64,000 bases of DNA from Datnioides undecimradiatus (Eukaryota > Chordata > Actinopteri > Lobotiformes > Datnioididae). The number at the start of each line of letters is the position of its first letter. Positions within the stretch are counted from its first letter, which is position 1. The stretch is taken from assembly GCA_008933995.1 (NCBI GenBank), contig WARS01000027.1:372001-436000 (forward strand). Direction: 5' to 3'. Both the position numbers and the translations under genes were made by a program. Positions 1 to 11,400 of the stretch are shown piece after piece. Under the pieces are notes generated by a model. That model was not told where the DNA came from. It saw only the letters and a list, made by a program, of their open reading frames with translations, and did no database searches.

Positions 1-198
1 GACATCTTAAAAACATTGTTGGTCTTTAATCATCAGTTTATGAATTTATTTAAAGATTATGAGACGAATGTAGAACAAGCTTGATTTTAAAAAAAACACT
101 AAATGATAGAAAACGTGTTCCCAAACCTGTTCCTGTTGGAGACGCCATGTTGGCAGCCTGATATCTGAATGCCATAGATCTATGCGAGTTAGACCTAC

Positions 199-2572
199 CT
201 TCAGGGGGCATGAGGGTCTTGTTGTTCTGGGTGCACCAGCCCACCGGGTGCAGCTTGGCCGTCATGACGTCACACCAGAAGTCGGCCTTGCGGTCCTCGC
301 CGTAGCCGCTGAAGCGCAGCAGCAGCAGCTGGCCGCACGTGGTGATGATGGTGGCCACCCAGTACGTGTCCAGGTTGCTCTTGTTGGCCACCTCCAGCTT
401 CATGCCGGGCTGGAAGCTGCTCTGCAGGCTGATCTCCACCTGAGAGGAGGACGCAGCAGAGCGTTAAAGGAATAATCCTTTTATGTCTTTTTAACGACAT
501 TTTAAAATCAGTTTTTAAAAACAAATGAGCTTCTTTGCGTGAAAAACAGATCTTTGATTAAAAGAAACAACGGCAACACGTAGGTTTTGTTTTCCTTGAT
601 TTGAGTTTCTGATACATGTTTAGTCCAATTCAAGTAGATTTAAGAGAATAAAAGACTAAAATGTGACTAAAACTAAAAAGGATTTTCCGCTAAAGATAAG
701 GACTAAATCTGAAACAGCTGATAAAGTGAACACTGGTCATTTTACGGACAGGTGATCAGCTTAAAGTTTGTTTTGTTTGCTTTCTAAAATAGGTTTGGTT
801 GGTTGACAGCCTGTCTGTCACTGTCTGGCTGGTGCTACGTCCACATGCATGATCAAGTTTGAGAAGTGAATGTTATATATATAGTAAGACTGATGAGGAA
901 ACTGACAATTTAACAGCCCCACCACCAAAAAAGAGAACTTTGATTTAAAAATAGATATTTGAACGTCTTTAGGCTGATGTCTGAACAGTCACAGTGAGAA
1001 AAACTCAACTGCGCCACATCAGTCGCTCACAGCAAAAAGCTGATTTAGGGTCTTTAATGCCTCAATGTCCATGATTTACGACGCTCCCGGAGTTTATTCA
1101 CATATCAGGCGACAGACGTGTGAAAGATAAAAAGCAGAACTCCACTCATTTTACACACGAAGGTCAGTTTACGAGAAGTCTGTACGCAGCCTGTGAGAAC
1201 TGTTGTTTTGGAAATACCAGCCGTGGCATCGTCGGGGTCAACGTGTCTCTGGTTCGAGATGTCGCGTTCCAACAACAAGATGCCGTTTGAGTTGCATTAT
1301 GGGAATCGTAGGAATCAGGTGTTCCTACAGTTTGACCTCAGACCGGTTATCTCGGCCTCTGCTGTGACCTTCCTTGTTTTGGTTTCCTTCAGCTGTATGA
1401 AAGAGGCTAAATGGCTGGAGTATCGTTTTAATTTCCCTTGCGTCTGATTAAAATGCTGTCCAGCACGATTAATGATGAAATTATTAATAATGATTAGTCA
1501 ATCAGTGCTAGGAATCTGAAAATTAACAGAAGAAACACTGATTAATAATGAAAATAATTGTTTTTAGAGGCTCTAATTGTGATAAACAAATGTTATCTCG
1601 TGTTGTTTTACAATGTTTTATTGATAGTCCAGGCCTTCACTTGGTTTTTTTAGCTAGTGAGTTTTAGTTAAATGCACAATTTGTAATTTTCTGCCTGTAT
1701 GGAGTCTTTTAATCATAATAATAACAAAAGCTGCGGTCATGTGACATGGTGCAGCAGCGTGGGATGCTGGGAGTTGTTGTCTTCCTGTCAGCTGGGATTC
1801 CTTCAGTGTTGATGGTTCAGGAGGTTTTTACTGGGAGCTGAATTCTCCACAGAGGTCTCCTCCTCTCCAAAACAAACAGAGCCGCTGATTCAAACCCAGA
1901 GAAACACTGAATAAAGCAGTTCCACCTTAAAAACCACTGTTTCTCCCACGCTGTCGGCCGCACACGGGACGTCCTGGAGGGGCGGCGAGCCGAGCTGCTG
2001 CTAACGTTTGCATAGACCAAAACTGTAGTTCAGTTAAAATATACATTTATAGTTAAAAATGACTATAAAAGATCTAAAACCTGTGTTGTACAAATGTGTG
2101 ATTAAAAAGTAAATTTATGTTGGCTTCTGGCAAACAACCACAACAAGAGCGAACACATAAAGGAGAATAAAAACGAAACACACCGATATCGAGATTAAAA
2201 ATAACAGATTTCCCTGATTTAAGTTCACAACTCGAAATTTAATCAAAGCAGAAAAACTCCTGCGCTGAACAGCAGCCCCTCGGCCCGTCCTCGCGCAGAG
2301 AAGAAGTGATAAATCTGAACGCCAGTGAATGCAGCACCATAGCCACAGGCAGCTATACAATTCTTGAGAAGGCTACGAGCCCAACAGGATGTTCGCATTC
2401 AGCACTCGCACAAACGCACACGCTCGCGACTGAATGGAAAAAGCCAACATCTTAGAAATAAACACAATACAAATGGCCCCGTGACTTCCTGCTACAACAA
2501 TGCAAACGTGCTGTATCACCCTGGCTGGCTTATGTAAGAGAGCTACGGGCAGCCTCGGCAGCAAACACTGGC

Positions 2573-2609
<37 letters not shown>

Positions 2610-5600
2610 AAGCCCAAGAGAAATCACTGTTTCAATTTGTCCAGGCAGAGAGAGAGCGAGGGAGAGAGGGAGGGAGAGAGATGAAGGCTGCACTTTACTG
2701 AATCACATTTTTCTGGGGAATTCATGGTCTGTTTCCCAGTGACTCGATCCACTTACCGACAAGGCAGTTTGGCTTCCCCAGAGACCTCAGGCGCTCAGAA
2801 TCACCACACAGACAGTTTTGTCCGACATCAAGGCCCGCTCTTAAAAACCCACATATTCTAATCTTGCCCCCGTTACGTTCGCCTGCTCCCAGGTGATGTA
2901 AGACCCTGTAACGCTGACACGCTTCTCCCTCCGCGGTGTCTACACCTTCGCGGGCCGCCCTGAGCCTCATCGGGGCAGACGGCTGCTCCGCCGGTCAAAC
3001 GCTCAGCCGTCAGCTGAGGTGGATAAAGACCTCGCATCCAGGGCTATAACTGAAGCTATTCCCCGGATAACAGATGTGTTTTACTTCGTTCAATCCATCA
3101 AACCTAATTTCTGTGACACCGTTCACACAGCTCAGAGCGCCTCACATGTAACCGACAAGCTAATAATAAGACCGTGTACGTGTGAACGGGGAAGCTAATG
3201 CACACGATGAGCCACAAATCTCAACCAACAAATCACTGCAAACTACTTCTCAAGATGCTCAAAGTGTCTTTCAGCACAGCAGTGATTACCAAACCAAAAC
3301 AGCACTACTTTACTCAGTCGAAACACACAAAAAAACCTTTTTTACTGCACAAAGATCCAAAATCTCAAATGCATCAGTGTCTGTAATCCCTGTAAAATCC
3401 AGTTTTCCTCTTAAATAGCTTCAGTCTCATCTATATTTAGAATTAGCATGTTAGAAACAATCATTTGCCAACTTGAAATCATCAAACTGAAACATTTTAA
3501 TTGTCTTTTGCATGAAACTTCTGTAAAATTAGGATGGATATTTGTAACAACTGTCATTTTGCAGGGCAGTGAGCTTTTGTTTCATGTCTAAACAGTTGAG
3601 GGACTTTCTGGAAAATCTCGAGAAACAGAATTTCAGTTTCTTTTTTAAGACTCAAACTCCTCAAACGCTCAATCCAACACTTCCCAAACCGGTGTTTTTC
3701 CACCTCCACACATCCAGTCTGCACCTCAGGCTTCTTATTTAACATCTGCACCCTCCAAACCCGGGCTGAAGAGACTCAAATCACCAGTTTCTTAAGTTAT
3801 TTTCTCAGAAGCTCAGCTGGAGAAACAGAACTGTTGCATGAGTGAAGTATTTAAACGGACTGTGGCACAAAACAGGCTGAAACTGACTTAAAGGCAGGAA
3901 ATATTGAATAAAAGACTAAAAATCTGAACTCTTGGTACTGAAAAAGATGCTAATTGACTATTAAGACGAGTGTATTTAGTATAAAAGTCACATTATAGCC
4001 ATTATGTGTATATAACATACTGAACTGACCCCAGCTTTGCCTTTAACAGTCATCATCGTCATCATTGTGGCAGCCGTAGTTCTGCCAAGCTTAGCATTAA
4101 CCAGAAAAATCAGTTCTGCAGCAGCTAAGAGTTAAATCAGAGCACTTTACCTAAAGACATGCAGAGTTATGGATTTGGTTTTGCTGCAGTAGAAGTGTGA
4201 GGTCCCCTTTCGGCAGCGGCAGCAGAGACGGAGCAGGTGAGTTTGACACGTTAAGCAGGCCGCCCGGTCGGTGACGGCAACACGCAGCTCCACTGACCTC
4301 GCAGCTGACCTGGACTGTGACTGTCTGTCTGAACCGACTCTGCAGGCACCGCTTCAGCTCACTCTCGTATCAGATACGAGTACCTACCCGGCGAATCAGA
4401 GCAGAGCACGGCTGGCGTGCAGAGCTGATGCCACCTTTACCTTTAGTGCTGCCACATCCTCACCCTCCACGATCTCTGACTCAATTTTCATTTCATACGA
4501 GTTGTGCCACGTTTCTTTTAAATCTGATGAATCACTTTTCGACAGAATTTGAGCCGTTTCCTGACTCAGGCATCAAAGATTACGATCAGGCCTCGTGTAG
4601 AACGGGCAAAGTTTACACCTTCAGTAATTTACCACTTTGCAGCACAGACTCTGGTGCGATTCAGCCTAAAAACTGATGGTTTTAAAAGACTTTTTGCCTC
4701 TTAATGTACTAACTAAGCATCACACAGGGATCATTTGATTTTGTTACTGTTCTGCAGATTTTTATCCACCAAATTAAAGATTTAATTAAAAACAAGCCAC
4801 AGTTCGTTACATTTAAGAGCATGTTTTCCTGTTTGTTGGCACATGAAACAGTCATTTTCCTTTTCCATAAACAACCTGCACACAGCTCTGGTACTTCAAA
4901 AAACGCATTGAATGAACTGGTTAGACTCTTATTGTGAAACTGAAACTTATTTTGAAATTACAGGTTAATGTCTCTCGTCCTCTTATTTGTTTCTGCTGTG
5001 CAGAGGTCAGTGGCTTTGCATTATTAGCATTACTTCCATTCTAGATGTTTGTTAATATCCAACGTATTATTAATATATGTAGCACTATGTAGTATTAAAA
5101 CAGGAAAAACACTGCTTTAACAACCACACTTGACACAATCTAATTAAAAAACTCTGAAGATTAAGAAAGTAAAGTTGAATAAAGTCGAGATGGAGTTACT
5201 CTTTAATCCTTTATGATCATATCCCAGATGTTATTGTGCAACAACTTTAACAATTAACAAATTTAAAATGTTTGTTTTCTTCCTATAACACAAAAAAAGC
5301 ATAAGCAGTACTCACGAAGCAAGAAACAAACACCTTTAACCAATAATATCATGACACCCACTCGACAATCAATGTATGTAACTTTTAGCAGCGCATAGCT
5401 AAAATTCATTAGCTAGCTAGCAACAGCATGCTACGTCTGGGTGTCTTTGACGCTATAATCCAACCCTGAATAACTGTAACTCCCAGCATTTGCTATAATT
5501 CAACCACTTTTCAACGTTCAAAACACGTTTCAATCAGAAACACTTGAGCTGATACAGATACAGAAGCTACTCAAATTGCTGAGTCATCCCGACTTTAAGC

Positions 5601-6717
5601 TAGCTAGGTAGCTAGCAGCCTGCATTAACCTGCAGCATCTCTGTTAGTCTGCTCAACACTTATGAGGATAGAACCTAAATGAGGATACAGTCCAATGTGG
5701 TGATGTGAGTGAAAACAGGCAGAAAAGACGTTTAACATAATAAAATTGGTACGATCCAATTTAGGGGGAGTCGGAAACAGTATTACGAACTACTTCCGGG
5801 CTTTAAAGTGGGAAATATATTATAAATTGTAAATTGATTGAGCCCAAAAGGGGCCAGGGGCCGAGCCGCTAATCTTCTGATAGTCGTACGCCCTGCTCTA
5901 CCTTTGGGCCACAGCCACCCGTATTATAGAAAGAATAAAGTATGAAGTGTTTCAGCCCCTCAAACCTGTTGTTTTTGCCTCTTTTGGTTTGTTGTTAAAG
6001 TCTAAATTGGGCAAATTCCAACCACGGTTTTGTGAAAATACAACCATCGAAGAGAAAACAATACAGCGCTCATTTGTGTCCGCTGTATGGTTTTCTTTGG
6101 TGCTTCAGTAATTACCCTCAATTGTGTTTTCAAAACCCAGCAAAGGTCGTCTTAACAACTTGTGCGTCATCAGGGAACAAAGCCAATGGGAGCGCTCCAT
6201 TGAGCAGCATTAGCGTTGTGATGCCAAGTCCTGGCTCTCCGCACACCGTCGTTAAAGGATCTCTGCATATGGTACTTATCTATGAGGCTGTATTTAAAGG
6301 ATCACTGAGGGATGGGATTAAAGCGTGAGGTACGCAGTCACTCACATGTTTGAAGGTGGTGTGCGGGGCGGCGATGGCCCCCGTCTCGTCCAGGTACTCC
6401 TCCCAGTTAAACTCCGCCTCCTCCTCCACCATGGCCTCTGCATCTGGATGAACACAATCATCCGTCAGTCACTGAGCAGGGTGGAAAGGAACGAGCCGCG
6501 CGTTTCATTCGCCGGGGCGGCAATTAAATGCACAGTTTTGATGCTTCGTATAAACGCAGGAGGTCTCGCCAGAAACATGACAGGAAATTATCTGGAGTGC
6601 GTTTGCGGGCACAGCATGGTGCAAGTCGTCTTATGCAACGCCAGTAATGTTTCTCCTGAAGGCAAGAATTGTTCACTTTGCCGGCAGGAGACTGATTCAT
6701 GTGAGGTATGATATGTC

Positions 6718-6754
<37 letters not shown>

Positions 6755-8233
6755 TCTGGGGACTCCTCAGTGTGAAGACTGAACCTGCTCCGTCTAATGA
6801 GAGGGGACGGTAGGAAGCTGCTGTTCTGATGGAGTTTGTTTTGATAGACTGTAATGTCTGCTCGCCTCCCCTCATCCAACACTCACTCTCACACACACAC
6901 GCACACACTCGCATGCAAACACACTTGTTAGCAAACAGATCTTAACCCTTCGCACCCGAATGACACCTTCTGCGGCAGAAATCACACCCTCTCCCTCTCT
7001 GTCGCACCAGAACACAGAGAGGCGCACGGTTTCAATCATAAATTATTGCATTTAAGTCGATTTAAACAACTAGAAACAACGTTTTGGATAAAAACCGACG
7101 AGTTTCCAGCACCTTGTGTCGTAAATATCTTGACTTGACCGCCGTGTGCATTTGTTTTGGAAGTAACTCATTGCTAAATCCGAGCAAAACAGGATTATCA
7201 GGCTCATTTCTGAGTTTAACAGGATCAAATAGAATAAATTAAACTAAGTTTCCCTCTAAGGTCTTTGTCTAGAGAGCTGAATTCAATCATTCAGTTTCAC
7301 TTTTACACTGAACAGGTGTAGATGACACATAACGCGCTGACTTCCTGTTTGTGAGTGTGATGTTGCATGATGGGAAGTGTGGTGCCAAAACTCAAAAGAT
7401 ACTCAGCCCAAATAGAAAGACTGAGAAAAAACAAAACAACATGACGGCAGCACAGTTTCTGACAGAGCTGAGTCTCGTGTGTGTGTGTGTGTTGTCGTCG
7501 TGGCTGCTGTATCGCTGCAACACACACCTGCATTGGCACGTAACAGGACATCAGTCAGTGGCTTTATAACACACTGAGCATGTCATCCTGACAGAAGAAG
7601 AAGAGAAATCAGATTATCCGGAGAGCTGGGCGCCGTATCAGGCGGCGACGCATCCCAACATGTTGGCGTGCAACGATCTGCGTCGATACGCCGCCATTGT
7701 GCGGGTTTACATTGAAAACACTCTGCCAGCCTCTGTTTGTTGTTGTCAGCGCACACTCGCTCATAAACATTTAAAAAAAAAAACAGGGAAAAATCCAAAT
7801 AATGATAATAATAATAATTTCAAACTGTGTGAATCTGAAATATATATAAACGTGCACGTATGACACAGTGACTCTGCAGTGAGCATATACGTTAAATAGA
7901 AGGAGGCGGAGCAAAGACGGCTTCGGGCAAAAGTCTTCCCGCAAACTTTAAAAGGCAGCTCCGCAGCAGATCAGACAGTAACGCAGTGAATTCACTGGCA
8001 GAGGATGAAATGAAAGCACCAGACCTGAGTTATCTCACAGAGTTTTATCAAAACTACGTCAAGTGTAAGGATCTGTTGATCTGACGAGCTCAAGGAACCG
8101 CCCTGAGCATATTTCAGATAAAACGGTAGAGCTGCACCTCACCTGTCTTCACCTCCTCCTCTTTCCCATTGGTCGAGTAGTGTGACCTCATGGCAGCGAA
8201 GCCCAGCGGCTGCTCCTGTGCGCGCGACTGCAT
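199..8233 (-). CDS. sfmbt2: Scm-like with four MBT domains 2 (SFMBT2), N-terminal part
   Basis: Polycomb-type chromatin protein; family members bind methylated histone tails through MBT repeats and recruit repressors in the nucleus. Three coding exons are seen on the minus strand: 8143-8233, 6346-6443 and 199-439 (143 codons plus one base); the rest lies off the left edge. The start ATG (8231-8233) opens [15 protein letters not shown]; the same frame has a TGA a short way upstream inside the exon, so this or the second ATG 14 codons later is the start. Exon 2 encodes the [12 protein letters not shown] stretch and FKHV, exon 3 the first MBT repeat ([49 protein letters not shown]). Phases join cleanly (1, 0, 1). 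VEISLQS, VANK and the TQNNK segment match SFMBT2 better than SFMBT1 as I recall them, and the itih5 neighbourhood agrees. Confidence 0.93.
1753..2011. repeat. 259-bp dispersed repeat, copy A
   Basis: This block matches 41451-41709 base for base in the same orientation, with 3 substitutions and no indels by my reading (about 98.8% identity). The match starts at AGCAGCGTGGGATGCTGGG and ends at CTAACGTTTGC; flanks are unrelated. I see no clear terminal inverted repeats or target-site duplication and no long open frame. The segment GATGCTGGGAGTTGTTGT resembles, in reverse, the ZNF143/STAF site. The family is unidentified. It lies antisense inside an sfmbt2 intron. Confidence 0.92.
2575..2607. repeat. 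(TG)n microsatellite
   Basis: Uninterrupted TG dinucleotide run of about 33 bases in an sfmbt2 intron. Confidence 0.97.
5842..5921 (-). mobile_element. tRNA-derived SINE head fragment
   Basis: Read on the minus strand, the block begins CGGGTGGCTGTGGCCCAAAG and contains GGTAGAGCAGGGCGT and AGATTAGCGGCTCGGCCCC. This resembles the tRNA-like head of a common teleost SINE family: an A-box-like TGGCCCAAAGG and a decayed B-box (GGCTCGGCCCC). The usual tail with a poly-A or simple repeat is not evident, so this is a truncated, old copy. It is not a functional tRNA gene: no acceptor-stem pairing or intact T loop. Confidence 0.6.
6444..8142 (-). other. sfmbt2 intron between coding exons 1 and 2
   Basis: About 1.7 kb. 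It holds a TG microsatellite (6719-6753), short CA runs near 6890 and TG near 7480. No further exon or transposon was recognised. Confidence 0.75.
6719..6753. repeat. (TG)n microsatellite
   Basis: Uninterrupted TG run of about 35 bases. Confidence 0.97.
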
Positions 8234-8756
8234 CTTGCGCCTCCGCTTCCTGGCGAGCGTTTGACCTTTGACCCGAGGCGTGTCGGCTCGTCCTCACTGC
8301 ATCTCTCGCCGTCCTCGTCAGGCCTGGCACAGAGGAGATAAACGGCGTTTTAGCGCGCTGATTCGTCAGATCGTGTCCAAACTGTTGCGCTGCTGAGTCA
8401 AATTTAGCCTCTCTTTGACTCCCTGAGATAGAAACTGAAGAGAGTTCACACAGTCTCTGACATTCAGTCAAATAAACACCCACTGTTTGGTAAGAATTTC
8501 CCTGGAAAGCTAATCTAGCAGACAGGAAATGATGCATTTTGCAATTCCTGTTTCATTGGAATAAACAACATAAGAAGTGGGCGGTTAAGAATGCGCGCCG
8601 TTGCCCACCGAAGGGCTGAATGGGCAAAAAGAGACGAACCCCACCTCTGGAAACCTTCACTTTACCAACACAATGCACGAGGAAAAGACATCTGATCTGG
8701 AGCAAGAGCTCTGCAGCGACAAAAGAGACGAAAGATGTCACAGTTTCCAACAGTCG

Positions 8757-8900
8757 GACTGATTTTCTGCAGCATTAGAGTCGCGCACAGAGCCTGCTGT
8801 TGTGTTTAATTGCAGCCCGGCCTCCTCTGCCTGCGCTCTGTAATATCAGGTTGTGCACATTGTCTGCCGGCTGCGCGGATTTGCATACCGCAGCGAAAAA
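8757..8900. promoter_or_regulatory. Possible conserved element with POU octamer
   Basis: This intron-1 block holds a perfect octamer ATTTGCAT (8879-8886), an ATTGCAG word and a CCAAT box about 30 bases on, in sequence that is more GC-rich than its flanks and free of simple repeats. That combination is typical of enhancers, but conservation cannot be judged from one sequence. Low confidence. Confidence 0.2.
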
Positions 8901-10305
8901 ACTCCATCAGATAACCAATCAGAGCCGGACAGAGTAGAAAAACTGGTGTGACGCGAGCGAGACGACGGGCAGGCAAATTGGTGCGACTTGGAAATATTCA
9001 CTCAGGGAGCTGTAGAGAGAGAGAGAATGACACGCAGAGGAGCAGAGTGATGTCACGGGAAGGTAAAAGAGAAAGCGTGACCATGAATTTGTATTTTCAA
9101 AAGTGGGATTTGAGCTGTTTACTGCCGATATGATATGATATGAGGAGATATATTAAATACAGCCAGTGTTTGAGGCCATTAGTCAAACTAATTAAAGTAT
9201 GAATTAGTAAATGTCTCTTTGTCCAAATAGGCCTTGAAATAACATTAACAGTCCATTAACATGCCTTCCTGTGACTTTTTATAATTTGTTTATAAACTGT
9301 TAATAGAAGCTTAGTTCAAAGATCAACTCTATTGGCTGCAGCTGGTGAATATCAAACTGACTGAGTGCAGAGGCGAGACTTCCTCTGACACACACCTGAC
9401 TGAGACGTTTCTCAGATCAGAGATCAGTTTTGTTTTTCCGCAACGCGCTGCAGCGAGATCACCCGATAACCAGCCGTAATCGAACCACGCTGAAATCAAG
9501 GCTGCAGCTCACCAACCGTTTTCATTTAATCTGAAAAAACATTCTTTCAATCAGCCGTTTAGTCGTTTCGTCTATGAAATCGGGTCCAAAACTCACGGAT
9601 GATCTGGTCACAGTCATATAAAAACAGAGAAAACAAGCAAATCCTCACATTGCAATAAACAATTTTGCCTTGGGGCAGTGTCCTACTGCTTTGTGTAAAA
9701 GGAACATAAGAGAAAATAAACAGATTTTTAGTCTGAAACTCGTAAAAAGGCAAAAACAGAACGGAAACAGACAAACATTTACGTATTTGTGAACAGTCTG
9801 CGCCTGAAGTATGTGAAATTAATCAACTTCACAACAACAGACTCTGCTTGTCACTTGCCTGGTGGTTGGTCCTGAAGCAGGTCATGCAGTCACATCACCA
9901 CTGACTCACTCCGCAACTTCCACCCACTTTCATCAGACCTCGGCAATTAACACAGACGCTCGCTGCCGTCACACATCGACCCCCGAAACAACTCCGGGAA
10001 CAGCTTAACTTTAAAATCAGCATCCAAAAGAGCAGAAGATATCCGCATTCTGCGACCAGGCGAGCCGCCCGTCCCGAGATATTCCCAGGCGGCAGAGGGA
10101 AAAAGACAGAAATAAGACGGGAAACGTGAGAATCCAACAATCCTCTGATGAAAACAGACTGAAGTCCTGCGTCTGAGACAGCTCCGAAATCCCCAGCAAA
10201 TTAAAACACACATATCGCGCCCGGGGCTGCTGTTTGAGCCGAGTGTATTTACAGAACTGCGAGGCTACAGAGGCAGTGACAGTCTGCACAAGCAGCCGCG
10301 CGCAC

Positions 10306-10309
<4 letters not shown>

Positions 10310-10346
<37 letters not shown>

Positions 10347-10349
10347 CGC
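10310..10349. repeat. (TG)n(CG)n compound microsatellite
   Basis: A TG run passes directly into a CG run (CGCGCGCGC), an alternating purine-pyrimidine tract with Z-DNA potential in sfmbt2 intron 1. Confidence 0.95.
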
Positions 10350-11109
10350 CACCCCCCCACCACACAGACCCCTGACGTCCCTCAGTGGCTCCAGCAAACA
10401 TCCATTGCGTAAACAACAAGCTGAGCTAATTTGGCTCACATGACGCCGCACGCTGCCCTTCTCCTCCCTCGCAGCCTATCAGTGTTTTTCCTTTTTGTGT
10501 TGCTGCTGCCTAAGTGCCCCACGGTCTCCAGCAGCACTGACACATCGCTGTCGTCAGCATGCGGTCCTCCTCTACGGCAGCGCTCATTAAAACTCATTAA
10601 AGTGCACTCAAACGCCGGTATCAAATAGTGGGCAGAGCAGCTCTTGAACCTGGTTTTTCCCTTAAAATTCCCCTTAAACCGTCTGTTGTTTCCCCTGGTT
10701 TCACATTAGATTTAATGCATCTGCTTATTGCAACACCTCCGTTAGACTGAGAGACATATTTACATCCACACAGAGCAGGAATAACATTCTTAAATCAATC
10801 CACCTTAAAAAAAAAAAAAGAAAAAGTGATTTAAGGAAACAAACATTTAACAAATTTAACTGATTTTCTGATTTTTTTAGACCTCATACTGAGCAACTGA
10901 GGCACTATTTTCTAACATTTCAAGCACAAAACTATTTAAATTATCAAAACTTTAACCAACACATGAATTAATAATAAAAACAGTAGCTAATTGCCTCCCA
11001 AATGGAAGTATCCTGGAGGACCTCGGTGCAGTCGTTGCACACTTCTGCCATGTTTTGGCTCTGAGCTGCAGCTCGGTGAGCTGAGGCACAATGAAACAAA
11101 GACGGTGCG

Positions 11110-11400
11110 GTCGAAGTGCTGACTTTAAGCTTTAATTTGAGGGTTTTAACAACCAAACCAGATGAAAAGTGGAGGAACTGCAGCCCTGTCATTGTCCTCC
11201 TGTGCTGTCCATAAATTGGAGGCAATATGTATAAAAAGGGGGGGTTGGGACCAGAAGCCCCCGCGTAGAGTACGAAATACAGATGTGAACACCCTCAAAG
11301 ACTTAAAGCTGTTCAAATTCAAATCCAGTGAGTTCAGAGCCAAAAAAAAAAAAGAAAACAGGAAATGTGTCATTGTCCAAATACTTATGAACTGCATTGC
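11110..11400. mobile_element. Tc1/mariner-type non-autonomous element (palindromic MITE)
   Basis: The left arm (AGCTTTAATTTGAGGGTTTT near 11130) reappears inverted near 11285-11315 (ACACCCTCAAAGACTTAAAG) around a loop of roughly 120 bases. The block ends with TTGTCCAAATACTTATGAAC, which resembles the terminal sequence of fish Tc1-like elements. No transposase frame is present, so this is an internally deleted, immobile copy. Ends are approximate and the family call rests on recalled similarity. Confidence 0.5.

Larger units (their letters stand above)
440..6345 (-). other. sfmbt2 intron (upstream of the MBT1 exon)
   Basis: About 5.9 kb with no credible exon on either strand. It holds one copy of a 259-bp repeat (1753-2011), a TG microsatellite (2575-2607) and a tRNA-derived SINE fragment (5842-5921). 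The remaining short open frames have no recognisable protein similarity. GCTAGC-rich words occur around 5410 and 5600. Confidence 0.8.

Noticed and set aside
182-475. Plus-strand open frame of about 97 codons at the left edge
   Set aside because: Antisense shadow of the sfmbt2 MBT1 exon (199-439).
2373-2742. Open frames with runs of alternating Val/Cys or Thr/His residues
   Set aside because: Direct translations of TG/CA microsatellites; the same applies near 6720, 10310, 16596, 26408, 33604, 40932, 54451 and 56390.
5842-5921. Functional tRNA gene on the minus strand
   Set aside because: Only tRNA-like box sequences are present; the arms do not pair and the B box is decayed. A SINE head fragment explains it better.
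199-8233. Identification as SFMBT1 because a STIMATE-like gene is nearby
   Set aside because: The MBT1 exon ([24 protein letters not shown]) and the ITIH5-ITIH2-KIN-ATP5F1C neighbourhood fit SFMBT2.
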